A stretch of DNA of 64,000 nt from Paramagnetospirillum marisnigri. GTDB lineage: Bacteria > Pseudomonadota > Alphaproteobacteria > Rhodospirillales > Magnetospirillaceae. Position 1 is the first letter of the stretch. The number at the start of each line of letters is the position of its first letter. The DNA is taken from contig NZ_LWQT01000088.1 of the NCBI RefSeq assembly GCF_001650715.1, positions 205,875-269,874 on the forward strand. The letters run 5' to 3'. The notes beneath the pieces are model-generated. The model did not search any database, was not told the origin of the DNA, and saw only the letters and a program-made list of their open reading frames with translations. Position numbers and translations under genes: made by a program. This document shows, piece by piece, positions 7,659 through 18,419 of the stretch.

Positions 7659-10600
7659 TCAGACGATATGAATATCGGCCGCTGTGACCGTTGCCGGAGT
7701 GCTCGTATTGCTGTGAATGACAGCCACGGCAGAGGATGTGCTGCCATCAGGGGTGGCACTATAGTAGAGAGTGCCATCTGTCGTATTGTAAACAAAGTGA
7801 CGCGTGGCATCCGCTGTAAGTCCAGCCCCGGACACAAAGTCGCTTGCATTTAGGATGTTTGATGTGGCGTCAGTAGTAAATGCGGTGGTGAATTGAAGGT
7901 AGTCAGAAGCGTACTGCTTGAAGTAATTGATGGTATCAGAGTTAACGTTGCCGACTGCTGTTACCTCTGAAACGCTGGAATAGTGAATTACCTCACCATT
8001 TCCAGTTTCAAAGGTATCGTGACCCTCTCCGCCAATTAATGTTCCATTTGTAAGGTATCTTGACAGCGTGTCGGCGCCAGTGCCGCCAATAATAGTCTCC
8101 CAGGCGCCGACAGAAATAGTGTTTCCACCATTCGCGAGCACCAATACCTCGGTATGTCCGCCACCGATTGATCCTGAAACCTGGGCATTTGAAATGGAGT
8201 TCTGGATTGTAAGTGTATTTGTTGCGCCAGGTGCCTGTATCCCAATCAACTCTATGTTATAAATTGAAGCTGAGTTGTCTCCTGCATTGAATGCTAGGAC
8301 GTCACTAGATCCTGCGCCAAAATCAAAAACGCCGCCGGTTACGTTGGTTCCAAGTACAACCGTATCGTTTCCGGTGCTCCCGGTAATAGTCTCGATATTG
8401 TTAGCGGTAAGGTTGTTGACACCATTGGCCAATGTTAGCCAGTCACTTCCGCCTGCCAAATCCAGGGTTCCACTGGTCATAACCGATCCTAGGGTAATGG
8501 TATCGGCTCCGGTCCCGCCGGTAATGGTTTCCGTGTAGGTGACAGTGAAGGAGTTGCCCCCGGCGGCCATGGTTAATATGTCGATTCCGGCGCCAAGGTC
8601 GATGGTGCCCGAGGTCTGGGAGGCACTCAGGGTGATGGTGTCTGCGCCGGTGCCGCCGGTGATGGTTTCCGCGTCGCTCACGCTCAGGGAATTGGTGGCG
8701 TCATACAGGGTCAGGACATCCGTGCCAGCCGACATGGCGATGCTGGCGCCGGTCACCGCCCCGGTCAGGGTGATGGTGTCGCTGCCAATGCCGCTGTCGA
8801 TGGTGATCAGCCCCGCTCCGGCGGTGATGACGTCGGCGCCGCCGCCGCTGAAGATGGAATCCGCGCCGCCGCCGCCGTTGATGGTATCGTCGCCGCCATA
8901 GGTGGTGATGACATTGACGCCCGAACTTCCGGTGATGGTGTTGGCATGGATCGAGGAGTGGGCGGTTACGTTCTCGATGTTGGACAGGGTGATGACATTG
9001 CCATTCTGGCTCGCCGTCCCGCTGGTCAAGTTGACAGTGGCGCCCGGCAGGTTGTTCAGATTGATCAGGTCGGTGCCGATGCCGCCGTCGATGGAGGTGG
9101 AGCCGCCAAAGCCACTGAACAAGAAGGTGTCATTGCCCGAACCGGCCAATACGGTATAGGCGTTTGCCGCCAGGGTGAAAGTATCGTTGTAGTTTGAACC
9201 GATCACCCGCGAGACGTTGGAAAGATAGTCGGCCGACGAGTATCCGTCGGTGTAGTTGCCCGTGCTGTAATTGATATTTATCGCGGCGGTATCATTGGCA
9301 TAGCTCATGAAATTCTCGCCAGTGCCTCCGGTGATGGTATCGGCGCCCGTGCTGTTGAAGATGGTGTCGACATTGGAAACGGAGAGCGTGTTGGCCCCGT
9401 TGGCCAGATACAGCACATCAACGCCCGCGCCGCCGTCGATGCTGACGCCACTGACCACGCCCGCCAGGGTGATGGTGTCGGCATTGGTGCCGCCGGTCAG
9501 TGATTCGATATTGGCGAGGGTGATGGTATTGGCGAAATTGCCCAGGATCAGCGCGTCGGTGCCGCCCGCCAGATCGATGGAGCCGCTGGTCCAGGCGGTG
9601 CCCAGGGTGACGGTGTCGCCGCTGGTTCCGCCGACAATGGATTCGACATTGGTGGCGGTCAGGCTGTTGGTGAAATTGCCCAGGTTCAGGATGTCGGTGC
9701 CGCCCGCCAGGTCGATGGTGCCGCCGGAGATGGCCGCGTTCAGGGTGATGGTGTCGGCGCCGGTGCCGCCGGTCACCGCTTCCACATTGCTGACGGTGAT
9801 GGAGTTGACGCCGTTGGCCAGGGTGAGCGAGTCGCTGCCGCCCGCCAGATCGATGGTGGTGCCGGTGATGGCGCCGCCCAGGGTGACGACGTCGGCGCCG
9901 TTGTTGCCGTTGATCAATTCGATGCTGCTGACGGTCAGCGAGTTGCCGCCGCTGCTCAGATCAATCCGGTCATTGGCGGCACCGGTGCCGGTCACGGTGG
10001 CACCGGATAGCGAGGCGTTGAAAACGAGAGTGTTTTGCGTGCCGCCGCTGCTCATGGTGATGGTATCGACACCACTGCTGGTCAGGCTATGGGTGCCATT
10101 GGTCAGGGTGAGCGAATCATTGCTGCCCGCCCCGCCGCTGACGGTCAAGGTGGCGGCCGAGGCCAGCACGGTGATGTCGGTGTCGGCGAAGGGGACGGTG
10201 ACGGAGGCGGCGTTGCTGTCGGTGGTGCTGGTGTCGGTCTCGCCGTTGAAGCTGGACAGAACCTGGATGGTGGCGACGCTGGTGGGCAGGGCGGCGGTGA
10301 TGGTCTGCAGCGCGCCGCCGCCGGTGATGTAAAGGGTGGTCAGGTCGCTGCTGAAATTGCTGGCATCCAGGCGGGTGGTCTGCGAGCCGAAACCGGCTCC
10401 GCTGCCCGGATGGGCAAAGATGGTCAAGGTCTCGACGCTGGTCAGGGTGGGCGCCAAATCAACCTCGTAGGGACCGCTGCCCAGGGCTTCGGTCTGCAAT
10501 ACCACCGAGTCGTTGCCGCTGCCGCCGATCACGGTTTCCACCGAGGAAACGGTCAGCGAATTGAAGACGCTGGCTAAGCGCAGGATGTCGGTGCCGCTGC

Positions 10601-12773
10601 CGCCCGTCACCGAAAGCCCGTTGAGGGAGTGCTGGAAGGTGATGTCGGTGCCGCTGGGAGCCAGGGTCAGGGCTTCCACCCCGGTCAGGGTCAGGGTATG
10701 TGATCCGCTGGTCTGAAGGCTGAGAGTGTCAGTGCCGCCGCCCATGTCGAAGGCGTCGCCGCTGGCCACATTGCCGACGATGTTCCAGGTCTGGGCGCCG
10801 CTTCCGGCCGACATCAGGGTCTCGTAGCCGGTGATCGGCTGCGAGGTGATGTCGTCATCGGCATTGGGGCTCAATATGATGGTGGTGGTGCCATAGCTGC
10901 CGATGGCGATGTTGTTGCTGTCGGATGTCGCCTGAAGGTCGATGGTTTCCACATTGGCGGCGTAGAAGATGTTGGGCCCGTTGGACAGGATCAGCTTGTC
11001 GGCGTCGGAACTCTCGAAATCGATCATGCCGTCGCCCGCGCCCATGCTGCCCAGGACGGTGACGGTGTTGCCCATCATGGTGCCGACGATGCTGTCGTTG
11101 ACGCCCGAGGTGGTGGTGACGTTCTCCGCGCCATGGGTCAGTTGATGGGTGACGGTCCCCTGGTGCTGCGCCTGCTCGATGATGTTTTGGACTTCCCGGT
11201 CGATCTGCTGCTGGATGGCGTTTTCGAAGGCATTGAAGATGGCGTCTTGCTGCGCCAGCAGGGTCTGGGCCAACTGCTCGCCGAACTGGCCTTGTTCGAA
11301 GGCGTTGTTCAGGGCGTTGGCGAAGGCATCCGCCACATTCATCAGGGTGTCGATGGCCTGTTCCACGTTGTTGGCGCCGTTGGGGCCGAACAGATTGGCT
11401 CCTTCGCCGCCCAGCAGGGCGGTGGCCTGATTCAGCATGGCGTTGGTCGGGCCGAACAGGCCCTGGCCGGATTCGGTTCCCGGCCCCAGCAGTCCCTGGG
11501 GACCCAGCAGACCCTGGGGACCCTGAGGCCCGATGGGGCCTTGTGGACCGACAGGCCCCTGCGGTCCGGTCTCGCCCTGCGGCCCGGCCGGTCCTTGCGG
11601 CCCTCCCTGGCCTTGCGGCGCCCCTTCGGGGCCGGTGGGCGCCACGGGGGCGGCGGGGGGCGGCGCGGTGCCGGTCTTGGCGGCCTCGGTCTGGACCTTG
11701 GCGGCGGCGGCGGCCTTGGCATCGGCGGCGGCCTTGGCGGCCTCGGCCGGGGTCATGGATTTGGCGGCCTCACTCTTTTGCTGTAGCTGCTGTTGCTGCT
11801 GGCGCATCTGGGGCGAGGCCGGGGGCTCGGTGCGCTGCTGCAACGGCGGCTGGGCCGGGGCCATGCTCTGGACGGCGCTGCCGAAATTCTGCTGGATTTG
11901 CTGCGGGCTCATCACCACCGGCGGCGGCGGCGCCTGGTTGAAGCTGGTCAGCTGGATGGCCTGGTTGGGCTGGCTGATCACCTGGGTGCCCGCGCCGGTC
12001 TTGACCGCTACCTGGCCGACGGTGCCGCTGGCATCGGGCAGCAGCGCCACGGTGTTGTTGCCGCCCTCGGCGGCGGCCTGGCCCGCCACGGTGGTGCCGC
12101 GCACGCCGATGGTCAGGACCGGCGTCTTCACCGTCATGGCGTCGGGCGTGGTCTTGGCGATTTCACCGGATGTGAAGCTGAACGGCCCGTTGGTCATGGC
12201 CAGGGTGCTGGTGCCGGTATTGGTGGCCGGGTCGTAGGACAGCTGTTCCAGCACGGCGCGGGCGTTGTTGCCCACCGCGAAGGTGGAACCGTCGATGAAG
12301 ACGATGCCGACGCTGCCGCCGCCGCCGGTGGTGACAATGTCGCCCTCGAACACCGCCATGCCCTTGACGGCGGGTTCGCTGGTGCCGTCGGCGTGGCGGA
12401 TCTGGGCGGTGCCGGTGGCCTTGTCCACTTCGCCGATGGGAGCCGGGCCAGCGGGGGCGGCATCGCTGGCGGTGGTGGCGGCCTGGGCGACCTGGCCGGG
12501 CGCCAGCGGTCCCGCCAGCCGCATGGCCAGATCGCCGGGGATCATGGTCCCCGCCGGGGTGACCAGGGTCGGCGGCGCGGGCAGGGCGTAGAAGTCGCTG
12601 ACCACCACCTGGGCGCCATTCTGGGCGGTGATGAGCAGGTTGGGGCCGAAGCGGGAAAAGTCGGCGGCGGCAAGGCCAAAGCCATCGGGCATGGTCAATA
12701 CCGGGCCGGAAGCTCCATCCACGACGACGGGAGCCGAGCCCCCACGCTCTGTCATCACCGACTGTGTCCGCAT
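7659..12773 (-). CDS. Giant FecR-domain/RTX-like type I secreted protein 1 (1704 aa)
   Basis: There is no Sec signal. Residues about 118-281 form a FecR-like domain ([34 protein letters not shown]). A Gln/Ala-rich stretch follows, then 14 uninterrupted Gly-X-Y triplets (391-432) and an amphipathic helical segment (445-555). About ten or more repeats of 45-50 residues with the pattern [22 protein letters not shown] then DLAGGTD-L-L run to near the end. These resemble RTX/beta-roll repeats. The extreme C-terminus ([13 protein letters not shown]) is the likely type I secretion signal. The ATG at 12773 follows AGGGGAAGAAG. The gene is divergent from a tolC-abc-hlyD operon that probably exports it. 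The role is likely a surface adhesin or matrix protein. The last 300 residues are coded by less G+C-rich DNA. Confidence 0.85.
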   Translation of the reverse strand: MRTQSVMTERGGSAPVVVDGASGPVLTMPDGFGLAAADFSRFGPNLLITAQNGAQVVVSDFYALPAPPTLVTPAGTMIPGDLAMRLAGPLAPGQVAQAATTASDAAPAGPAPIGEVDKATGTAQIRHADGTSEPAVKGMAVFEGDIVTTGGGGSVGIVFIDGSTFAVGNNARAVLEQLSYDPATNTGTSTLAMTNGPFSFTSGEIAKTTPDAMTVKTPVLTIGVRGTTVAGQAAAEGGNNTVALLPDASGTVGQVAVKTGAGTQVISQPNQAIQLTSFNQAPPPPVVMSPQQIQQNFGSAVQSMAPAQPPLQQRTEPPASPQMRQQQQQLQQKSEAAKSMTPAEAAKAAADAKAAAAAKVQTEAAKTGTAPPPAAPVAPTGPEGAPQGQGGPQGPAGPQGETGPQGPVGPQGPIGPQGPQGLLGPQGLLGPGTESGQGLFGPTNAMLNQATALLGGEGANLFGPNGANNVEQAIDTLMNVADAFANALNNAFEQGQFGEQLAQTLLAQQDAIFNAFENAIQQQIDREVQNIIEQAQHQGTVTHQLTHGAENVTTTSGVNDSIVGTMMGNTVTVLGSMGAGDGMIDFESSDADKLILSNGPNIFYAANVETIDLQATSDSNNIAIGSYGTTTIILSPNADDDITSQPITGYETLMSAGSGAQTWNIVGNVASGDAFDMGGGTDTLSLQTSGSHTLTLTGVEALTLAPSGTDITFQHSLNGLSVTGGSGTDILRLASVFNSLTVSSVETVIGGSGNDSVVLQTEALGSGPYEVDLAPTLTSVETLTIFAHPGSGAGFGSQTTRLDASNFSSDLTTLYITGGGALQTITAALPTSVATIQVLSSFNGETDTSTTDSNAASVTVPFADTDITVLASAATLTVSGGAGSNDSLTLTNGTHSLTSSGVDTITMSSGGTQNTLVFNASLSGATVTGTGAANDRIDLSSGGNSLTVSSIELINGNNGADVVTLGGAITGTTIDLAGGSDSLTLANGVNSITVSNVEAVTGGTGADTITLNAAISGGTIDLAGGTDILNLGNFTNSLTATNVESIVGGTSGDTVTLGTAWTSGSIDLAGGTDALILGNFANTITLANIESLTGGTNADTITLAGVVSGVSIDGGAGVDVLYLANGANTLSVSNVDTIFNSTGADTITGGTGENFMSYANDTAAININYSTGNYTDGYSSADYLSNVSRVIGSNYNDTFTLAANAYTVLAGSGNDTFLFSGFGGSTSIDGGIGTDLINLNNLPGATVNLTSGTASQNGNVITLSNIENVTAHSSIHANTITGSSGVNVITTYGGDDTINGGGGADSIFSGGGADVITAGAGLITIDSGIGSDTITLTGAVTGASIAMSAGTDVLTLYDATNSLSVSDAETITGGTGADTITLSASQTSGTIDLGAGIDILTMAAGGNSFTVTYTETITGGTGADTITLGSVMTSGTLDLAGGSDWLTLANGVNNLTANNIETITGSTGNDTVVLGTNVTGGVFDFGAGSSDVLAFNAGDNSASIYNIELIGIQAPGATNTLTIQNSISNAQVSGSIGGGHTEVLVLANGGNTISVGAWETIIGGTGADTLSRYLTNGTLIGGEGHDTFETGNGEVIHYSSVSEVTAVGNVNSDTINYFKQYASDYLQFTTAFTTDATSNILNASDFVSGAGLTADATRHFVYNTTDGTLYYSATPDGSTSSAVAVIHSNTSTPATVTAADIHIV
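11478..11603 (-). repeat. Collagen-like Gly-X-Y run inside giant protein 1
   Basis: Fourteen consecutive triplets, mostly GPQ with GPA, GET, GPV, GPI and GLL, with no interruption (residues 391-432). At the DNA level it is a near-regular 18-bp repeat of proline, glycine and glutamine codons. In other bacteria such runs form short triple helices and trimerise surface proteins. Here it precedes a helical segment that could seed the trimer. Confidence 0.85.
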
Positions 12774-12896
12774 CTTCTTCCCCTGACCATGGCTAGCCCC
12801 GCCAGCAGCGGGATGCCGATCTGCGGCATCTACCTATGGTAAATCTCGCAATCGCAATATATCATCTTGGCGTACTGAATCGAAGGGGGTATCTCC

Positions 12897-14189
12897 ATGA
12901 CGTCCGGGAAGTCTTTTGCCTTGGCGGCGGCGCTGTTTTGCTCTGTGGGGGTGACTTCAGCCCAAGCCGACGACTTGAGAATGCTTCTCGATGACCTTCT
13001 AAAGAGCAGTGACCGCCTTGTCGCCGCCGATGCCGATGTGGAAGGCGCCCGCAATTCCCTGGAAGTGGCGCGCGGCGGTTGGTATCCGACCCTGACTCCC
13101 ACGGTCAACTATGGCTACGAGAAGCAGAACAAGCCCAGCTTCTCCCAGGATACCGCCGCCTACCGCAACGAATACTCCGCGTCTCTCAAGCAACTGGTCT
13201 GGGACTTTGGCGCTACCAACGCCAGCATCGACAAGGCCGCCGCCACCCATCAGCAAAGCCAGTCGGTCCGCGACGGCACCCGCCAGAGCCTGATGCTGGA
13301 GGCGCTGAGCGCCTATACCAATCTGGTCCGCACCCTGCAGCAGTTGAAATACGCCCGCGACTCCGAGGCCAATATCCGCAAGCAGACCGGTCTGGAAGAG
13401 GCCAAGGTGGACCTGGGCTCGGGGCTGTCGTCCGACGTGCTGCAGGCCAAGACCCAGTTGGCGGGTGCCCAGGCCAACCGCATCCAGGCGGAATTCTCCC
13501 TGGCCCAGGCCCAGAACCGCTTCCGCAACGTGTTCAACAAGCCCATGCAGGATGCCAAGAGCATGGTGCTGCCCAAGGTCCCGGTGGACATGCTGCCCGC
13601 CACCCTGGCCGATGCCCTGGTCACGGCACGGGCCAACAGCCCCTCTATCAAGGCGGCCAGTTTCGCGGTGGAAGCCGCCCGCAGCCAGATGGAAGCCACC
13701 CGCGCCCAGGGCTTCATGCCCAAGGTCGAAGCGGTGGGCGAGGCCCGCAACAAGCGTAATGTCGGCGGCACCATGGGCACCCAGCAGGAATTCCTGGCCA
13801 AGGTCGAGGTGTCCATGCCCTTCAACCTGGGCTTCACCGCCGTCAACAGCCTGAAGGCGTCAGAAAGCTCGGTGGTCTCGTCGGAACGCCGCCTGGCCGA
13901 GGGCCGCGACCAGATCGAGGAGCAGGTGGGCAATGCCTGGGAAAACTACATGCATCAGAAGGCCCGCGCCGAGATGCTGAAGAATCAGGCCAATCTGGCC
14001 AACGAATTCCTGGAACTGGCCCGCAAGGAACGTTCGCTGGGCAATCGCTCGCTGATCGACGTGCTGGCGGGCGAAACCGCCCTGATCGGCGCCCAGAGCC
14101 AGGCCGCCTCGGCCCAGGCCGACGTGGTGATCGCGTCTTATACCGTGCTGGCGGTCATCGGCGCCCTGGAGCCCCCCGCCGTTCGATAA
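12897..14189 (+). CDS. TolC-family outer membrane protein (type I secretion system 1)
   Basis: 430 residues with a signal peptide (FALAAALFCSVGVTSAQA) and two repeats of the long-helix TolC fold. The first repeat begins near SSDRLVAADADVEGARNSLEVARGG and has the YEKQNKPSF-like beta strand. The second starts near ARANSPSIKAASFAVEAARSQ. It forms the outer-membrane exit duct. RBS AAGGGGG precedes the ATG. It is the first gene of a tolC-abc-hlyD operon (28-bp gap to the ABC gene) and is transcribed away from the giant substrate gene, from a shared 123-bp intergenic region. Confidence 0.92.
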   Translation: MTSGKSFALAAALFCSVGVTSAQADDLRMLLDDLLKSSDRLVAADADVEGARNSLEVARGGWYPTLTPTVNYGYEKQNKPSFSQDTAAYRNEYSASLKQLVWDFGATNASIDKAAATHQQSQSVRDGTRQSLMLEALSAYTNLVRTLQQLKYARDSEANIRKQTGLEEAKVDLGSGLSSDVLQAKTQLAGAQANRIQAEFSLAQAQNRFRNVFNKPMQDAKSMVLPKVPVDMLPATLADALVTARANSPSIKAASFAVEAARSQMEATRAQGFMPKVEAVGEARNKRNVGGTMGTQQEFLAKVEVSMPFNLGFTAVNSLKASESSVVSSERRLAEGRDQIEEQVGNAWENYMHQKARAEMLKNQANLANEFLELARKERSLGNRSLIDVLAGETALIGAQSQAASAQADVVIASYTVLAVIGALEPPAVR

Positions 14190-14217
14190 GGGGGACGCAA
14201 GGCAAGGGGCGGCTTCG

Positions 14218-15894
14218 ATGAATGAACTTTTGCGTCGTCTGTTCGCCCATCCGGTAATCCTGGGCGAATTGCTGGCGGCCACGCTGTTCATCAACCTGCT
14301 GGGGCTGGCCTCCACCTTGTTCGTCATGCTGGTGCTGAACCGCTATGTCCCCTATGCGGTCGACGCCACCCTGGTGACCCTGACCACCGGCGTGCTGCTG
14401 GCCTGCGCCCTGGAATTCGGCTTCCGCGAGGCCCGTATCCGCCTTGCCGCCGCCGTGACCGGCCCGGCCGAGGCGCTGCGGGGCGAAAGCGCCTTTTCCG
14501 CCCTGGCCCAGGCGCGGGTAGCGGTGCTGGAGCGCCTGCCCGGGGGATTGCTGCAGGAAATCATGCGCGGTCTCGACCAGATCGACCGCATCTTCACGCC
14601 CTCCAATCTTTGCGCCGCCCTGGACGTGCCCTTCGCGGTCCTGACCGTGATCGCCCTGGCCTTCCTCAGTCCGCTTCTGGCCGCCATCGCCCTGTTCTTC
14701 ATGGGGCTGTCGGTGGCCACGGTGCTGGTGGGGGATCGCCTGCTGAAGGATGTGGTCCGCGGTGCCGCCGAGGGCGAGACCGAGGTGCAGGCCGCCCTGG
14801 ATGCCGCCATTCACAGCGCCGATACCCTGCGGGCCTTCAACGCCGCCGGGCGCACCTTCGGCCTGTGGCGGATGGCGCGGGCGCGGGTCCTGGCGGCGCG
14901 GCGACGCCTGGGCGAGCGGCAAAGCCTGGTCCAATCCATCACCCAGACCGTGGGCGTGCTGCAGGGCATCGTCATCGTCACCGTCGGCGCCGTGCTGGCG
15001 GTCAAGGGCGAGATGTCGGTGGGCGGGCTGGTGGGCGCCAATATCCTGGCGGCCAGGGCGCTGGGTCCCATCAACCGGCTGGCGGGCATGGCCGAGATGT
15101 TCGCCCGCGCCGATCTGGCGCTGCGCCGGGTGCACGACTTCATGCGCCTGCCGCGCGAACAGCAATCGGGCATGGCGCTGAAGGCGGTGACCGGGCGCCT
15201 GGAACTGGTGGACGTGGCCTTCGCCCATCCCGGCTCCAGCGGCCCCTTGGCCGAGCATCTGTCCATCCGGCTCGATCCGGGGCAGGTGCTGGCGGTGTCA
15301 GGCCCCAACGGCAGCGGCAAGACCACCCTGGCCCGGCTGCTGATGGGGCTGATCGAGCCGGCGCGCGGCCAGATCCTGGTGGATGGCGTCGAGCTGCGGC
15401 AGCTGTCCATGGAATGGTGGCGCAAGCAGGTGTCATACCTGCCGCAGGAACCGGAACTGCTGGACGGGACCATCGAACAGGTGGTGCGCTCGGCCAATCC
15501 CGATATGGGCGAGGACGAACTCAACCGGGTGATGCGCGCCGCCGGGCTGCGGGGCTGGCTGGATTCCTCGCGCGATGGCATGGGCACGGCGATCAGCAAT
15601 GGCGGGCGAAATCTGGCGCTTGGCGTCCGCCGCCGCATCGCCCTGGCTCGCGCCCTGGCCACCGGCGGCCGCTTCGTCATCTTCGACGAGCCCACCGAAT
15701 CCCTGGATGTCGAGGGGCGCGCCGCCGTCTATGTGGCCATGAACGAACTGGCCAAGGAGGGGCGTACCATCATCGTCTTCTCCCACGACGCGCTGGTGAT
15801 CCGGGGCGCCACCTGGATGCTGGACATGGGGGTCAAGCCGGTTCCGGCCCTGACCGGGCCGCTCAAGCGGGAGGCGGCCGATGGCGGAGCTTGA
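14218..15894 (+). CDS. Type I secretion ABC transporter permease/ATPase (PrtD-like, system 1)
   Basis: 558 residues without an N-terminal peptidase domain. Membrane domain of about six helices (ILGELLAATLFINLLGLAST; PFAVLTVIALAFLSPLLAAI; GVLQGIVIVTVGAVLAV), then the nucleotide-binding domain from about residue 325 with Walker A GPNGSGKTT, Q-loop LPQEPEL, Walker B FVIFDEPTESLD and switch His in FSHDA. The signature loop reads NLALGVRRRIALARAL where LSGGQRQR is expected, so the conserved Ser-Gly-Gly is lost. That is odd for an exporter that otherwise looks intact. It overlaps hlyD by 14 nt. It probably energises export of giant protein 1. Confidence 0.92.
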   Translation: MNELLRRLFAHPVILGELLAATLFINLLGLASTLFVMLVLNRYVPYAVDATLVTLTTGVLLACALEFGFREARIRLAAAVTGPAEALRGESAFSALAQARVAVLERLPGGLLQEIMRGLDQIDRIFTPSNLCAALDVPFAVLTVIALAFLSPLLAAIALFFMGLSVATVLVGDRLLKDVVRGAAEGETEVQAALDAAIHSADTLRAFNAAGRTFGLWRMARARVLAARRRLGERQSLVQSITQTVGVLQGIVIVTVGAVLAVKGEMSVGGLVGANILAARALGPINRLAGMAEMFARADLALRRVHDFMRLPREQQSGMALKAVTGRLELVDVAFAHPGSSGPLAEHLSIRLDPGQVLAVSGPNGSGKTTLARLLMGLIEPARGQILVDGVELRQLSMEWWRKQVSYLPQEPELLDGTIEQVVRSANPDMGEDELNRVMRAAGLRGWLDSSRDGMGTAISNGGRNLALGVRRRIALARALATGGRFVIFDEPTESLDVEGRAAVYVAMNELAKEGRTIIVFSHDALVIRGATWMLDMGVKPVPALTGPLKREAADGGA

Positions 15895-17179
15895 GACCGT
15901 CCCGCCCGAGATCGACCCGGTGTCCAGGGCCACCCATCTGTTCGTGCGCCTGGCGGGCGGCTTGATCCTCGCTTTCCTGGTCTGGGCCCATTTCGGCGTG
16001 CTGGACGTGGTCAGCCAGGCGCTCGGCGAGGTGGTGCCGTTCAGCCAGCTGAAGTCGGTGCAGCATCTGGAAGGCGGCATCGTCTCGGAAATCCAGGTGC
16101 GCGAGGGCGAAGCCGTCACCCGTGACCAGCCCTTGGTGGTGCTGCAATCCACCGCCAGCGGCGCCGATTTCAACGAATTGTCCATTCGCCTCGCCACTTT
16201 GCGGGTGGCCCTGGCCCGGCTGGAGGCCGAGGCCGCCGACAGTTCCAAGCCCGCCTATCCCGCCGATGTGGTCCAGGCCCATCCCGATCTGGTGGATGCC
16301 GCCGAGGCGCTGTTCCGCTCGCGCCGTTCGCGCCTGGACTCCGCCCTGGGCGGCTTGCAGAACGCGCTCACCCAGCGCGAGCAGGCGGTGGGCGAGGTGG
16401 AGGCGCGGCTGCGCAACGCCCGCAATACCCTAACCCATCTCAACGAGCAGGTTTCCATCAGCGAGTCCATGATCCGCGAAGGCCTGTCCAACCGTTATAC
16501 CCATCTGGCGCTGCTGAAGGAGCAGTCCAACCTGCGTTCGCGCATCGACGAGGACGAGGCCGGGCTGCGTCGCACCCAGGCCGGGATCAAGGAGGCGAGA
16601 GCCCAGATCGAGACCACCCGGCAGGCCTATCGCCAGGAGGTGGGCGAGCAGATGGCCTCGGCCCGGCGTGACCTGGAAGAGCTGTCGCAGCGCTTCAGCA
16701 AGATCAGCGACAATCTGGACCGCACGGTGATCCGCTCGCCGGTGGACGGGGTGGTCAAGACCCTCTACGTCGCCACCCAGGGCGGCGTGGTCAAGCCCGG
16801 CGGCACCGTGGTCGATATCGTCCCGGCGGGCGATCGCCTGATCGTCGAGGCGCGGCTGCCCACCTACGATATCGGCTATGTCTCGGTGGGGCAGTCGGCC
16901 AAGATCAAGCTGGCTTCGCAGGATTCGGTGCGGTTCGGCAGCATCGACGGCACCGTCATCCATGTGGGGGCCGATACCAACCTCACCGACAAGGGCAGCG
17001 CCTTTTACAAGGTGCGCATCGAGACCGCCAGCGACCATTTCCGCCATAATGCCCAGGTCTACCGCCTGTATCCCGGCATGCAGGTGATTGCCAATATCCG
17101 CACCGGCCAGCGCACCGTGCTGGCCTATATCCTGGAGCCCTTCATCGGCGCCGCCGATACCGCCCTGCACGAACGCTGA
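15881..17179 (+). CDS. HlyD-family membrane fusion protein (type I secretion system 1)
   Basis: 432 residues. One N-terminal membrane helix (LFVRLAGGLILAFLVWAHFG), lipoyl-like half LKSVQHLEGGIVSEIQVREG, a long coiled-coil hairpin at about residues 100-280, then the second lipoyl half and beta-barrel (TVIRSPVDGVVKTLYVATQG) and the C-terminal domain (RLYPGMQVIANIRTGQRTVL) typical of HlyD/PrtE. It bridges the inner-membrane ABC protein to TolC. It starts inside the ABC gene (14-nt overlap) and ends the operon; a MITE-like element follows 33 bp downstream. Confidence 0.93.
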   Translation: MAELETVPPEIDPVSRATHLFVRLAGGLILAFLVWAHFGVLDVVSQALGEVVPFSQLKSVQHLEGGIVSEIQVREGEAVTRDQPLVVLQSTASGADFNELSIRLATLRVALARLEAEAADSSKPAYPADVVQAHPDLVDAAEALFRSRRSRLDSALGGLQNALTQREQAVGEVEARLRNARNTLTHLNEQVSISESMIREGLSNRYTHLALLKEQSNLRSRIDEDEAGLRRTQAGIKEARAQIETTRQAYRQEVGEQMASARRDLEELSQRFSKISDNLDRTVIRSPVDGVVKTLYVATQGGVVKPGGTVVDIVPAGDRLIVEARLPTYDIGYVSVGQSAKIKLASQDSVRFGSIDGTVIHVGADTNLTDKGSAFYKVRIETASDHFRHNAQVYRLYPGMQVIANIRTGQRTVLAYILEPFIGAADTALHER

Positions 17180-17212
17180 GGTGAATTATACCGGCCGACG
17201 GATGAAATAACC

Positions 17213-17318
17213 TGTCATCCCGACGACCACCGGAAGGAGGGATCTCCGCCTGGAGTGCTGGTTTCAAGCCGGAAAAGTCGTTCCAGGATGAGGTCCCTCG
17301 CTGTCGCTCGGGATGACA
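17213..17318 (+). repeat. 106-bp MITE-like palindromic element, copy A
   Basis: Bounded by perfect 11-bp inverted ends TGTCATCCCGA / TCGGGATGACA. Nested internal complementarity (CTGGA...TTCCAG; GGGATCTCC versus GATGAGGTCCC) would fold the whole unit into one long stem. A second copy of the same length and almost the same sequence lies inverted at 20651-20756. It contains no coding sequence. It looks like a non-autonomous transposable or REP-type element placed just after the hlyD stop. Confidence 0.85.
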
Positions 17319-17347
17319 TGGCGAGTTGGATCACGCGTGGCGAGGTA

Positions 17348-18388
17348 TTAGCGGTCTCGATGGGCGGCATGACGCGTGGCGCTATCCACACCGCGTGGTG
17401 CCAGGCAGACGCTGCCCAGGGACTGCGCCAGAGAAACCAGCGTATCGGCGGCAGGGGCGGTGCCCCAGGTCCAATGGGCCAGCAGATGGCCCTGGGTCCC
17501 CACCAGGAACTGGCTGCCCTCCAATCCCTCGGGGGACTGGGCGGAAGCGATGGAATAGGCGGTGCGCGCCGAGGCCGGGTCTTCCACCGCGCACCAGGGC
17601 GAAGCCGGGTCGGTGGCCGGGCCACCGCCAATCCGAAAAGCGGGATTGGTTCCCGCCTCGGGCAACGGCGTTTTGTCGGCCACCAGCAGATGCACGGGCT
17701 GGCCCGACAACTGCCGCAATTGAACCCGCCGCCCGTCGCCACAGACCGCCACCAGATCGGGGGCATCGATGACATGGGTCCACAAGCCGATCTGAACCAG
17801 ATCGGCCCCGGCGGCATTGGCGTGCAGGAAGTCGATCAGCTCCCAACGCTCGACCTCGCTCAGCCGGTCGGCGAAACCGGGCATGGATGGACGGCCGTCG
17901 GGCGCGGTCATGCCCCGACTGATCCACCAGAACATTTCGCCCAGCGGATGATCCCACAGATGTTCGGCGGTCAGATCAGCGGGCGGGATGGGCTGCCTGG
18001 CGGCCTCGGGGCCGTCGCCATGGCCTTCGGCGCCGTGGCACGACTGGCAATGGCGGGCATAGATCCCCTCGCCCCGGGCGATGGCGGCGGCGGAGAACCC
18101 GGTGGGCGAGGCGCGGAAACTGGTGGGATAGGCCGGGACGAACAGCAGGTCGATGCGCGGCCAGGCCAGCAGGGCCGCGACCAGCGCCGCCGCCGCCAGC
18201 AGGCCGAGGCGAAAGCGTCGGCGCAGCGGCGCCAGGGCGGCCAGCGCCAGGACCAGGGCCGCCGCCGCCCAGCCCAGGCCCCAATGGATGTCACCGGCCA
18301 AGCGGGGCTCGTCGAGGACGGCGAGTCCAAGACGGAATGGCAGGGGCCAGGGCAGCCAGGCGGGCAGGATGAGATCGGGAACCGGCAT
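17348..18388 (-). CDS. Membrane-anchored c-type cytochrome of unknown partner
   Basis: 346 residues. Two hydrophobic segments near the N-terminus ([35 protein letters not shown]), then a periplasmic class I cytochrome c domain with the haem site CQSCHG near residue 113 and an axial-Met candidate in [16 protein letters not shown]-terminal part of about 140 residues (from about 205) has no motif I recognise. The membrane stretch may be a remnant of a CopD-like or other electron-transfer protein. It is the last gene of a likely IclR-thioesterase-cytochrome operon (31-bp gap). No obvious reductase or oxidase lies nearby, so the electron partner is unknown. Confidence 0.75.
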   Translation of the reverse strand: MPVPDLILPAWLPWPLPFRLGLAVLDEPRLAGDIHWGLGWAAAALVLALAALAPLRRRFRLGLLAAAALVAALLAWPRIDLLFVPAYPTSFRASPTGFSAAAIARGEGIYARHCQSCHGAEGHGDGPEAARQPIPPADLTAEHLWDHPLGEMFWWISRGMTAPDGRPSMPGFADRLSEVERWELIDFLHANAAGADLVQIGLWTHVIDAPDLVAVCGDGRRVQLRQLSGQPVHLLVADKTPLPEAGTNPAFRIGGGPATDPASPWCAVEDPASARTAYSIASAQSPEGLEGSQFLVGTQGHLLAHWTWGTAPAADTLVSLAQSLGSVCLAPRGVDSATRHAAHRDR

Positions 18389-18419
18389 GGCGTCAGATGC
18401 TCTTTCGCTGCCGTTACTG

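Noticed and set aside
8400..11000. CRISPR-like regular repetition
   Set aside because: The periodic DNA pattern is in frame with the RTX-like protein repeats, is degenerate between copies, and has no unique spacers or cas genes.
12812..12830. Riboswitch or operator in the divergent region between giant gene 1 and tolC
   Set aside because: There is one 7-bp inverted repeat (GATGCCG/CGGCATC), too short and isolated to assign to a riboswitch class or regulator.
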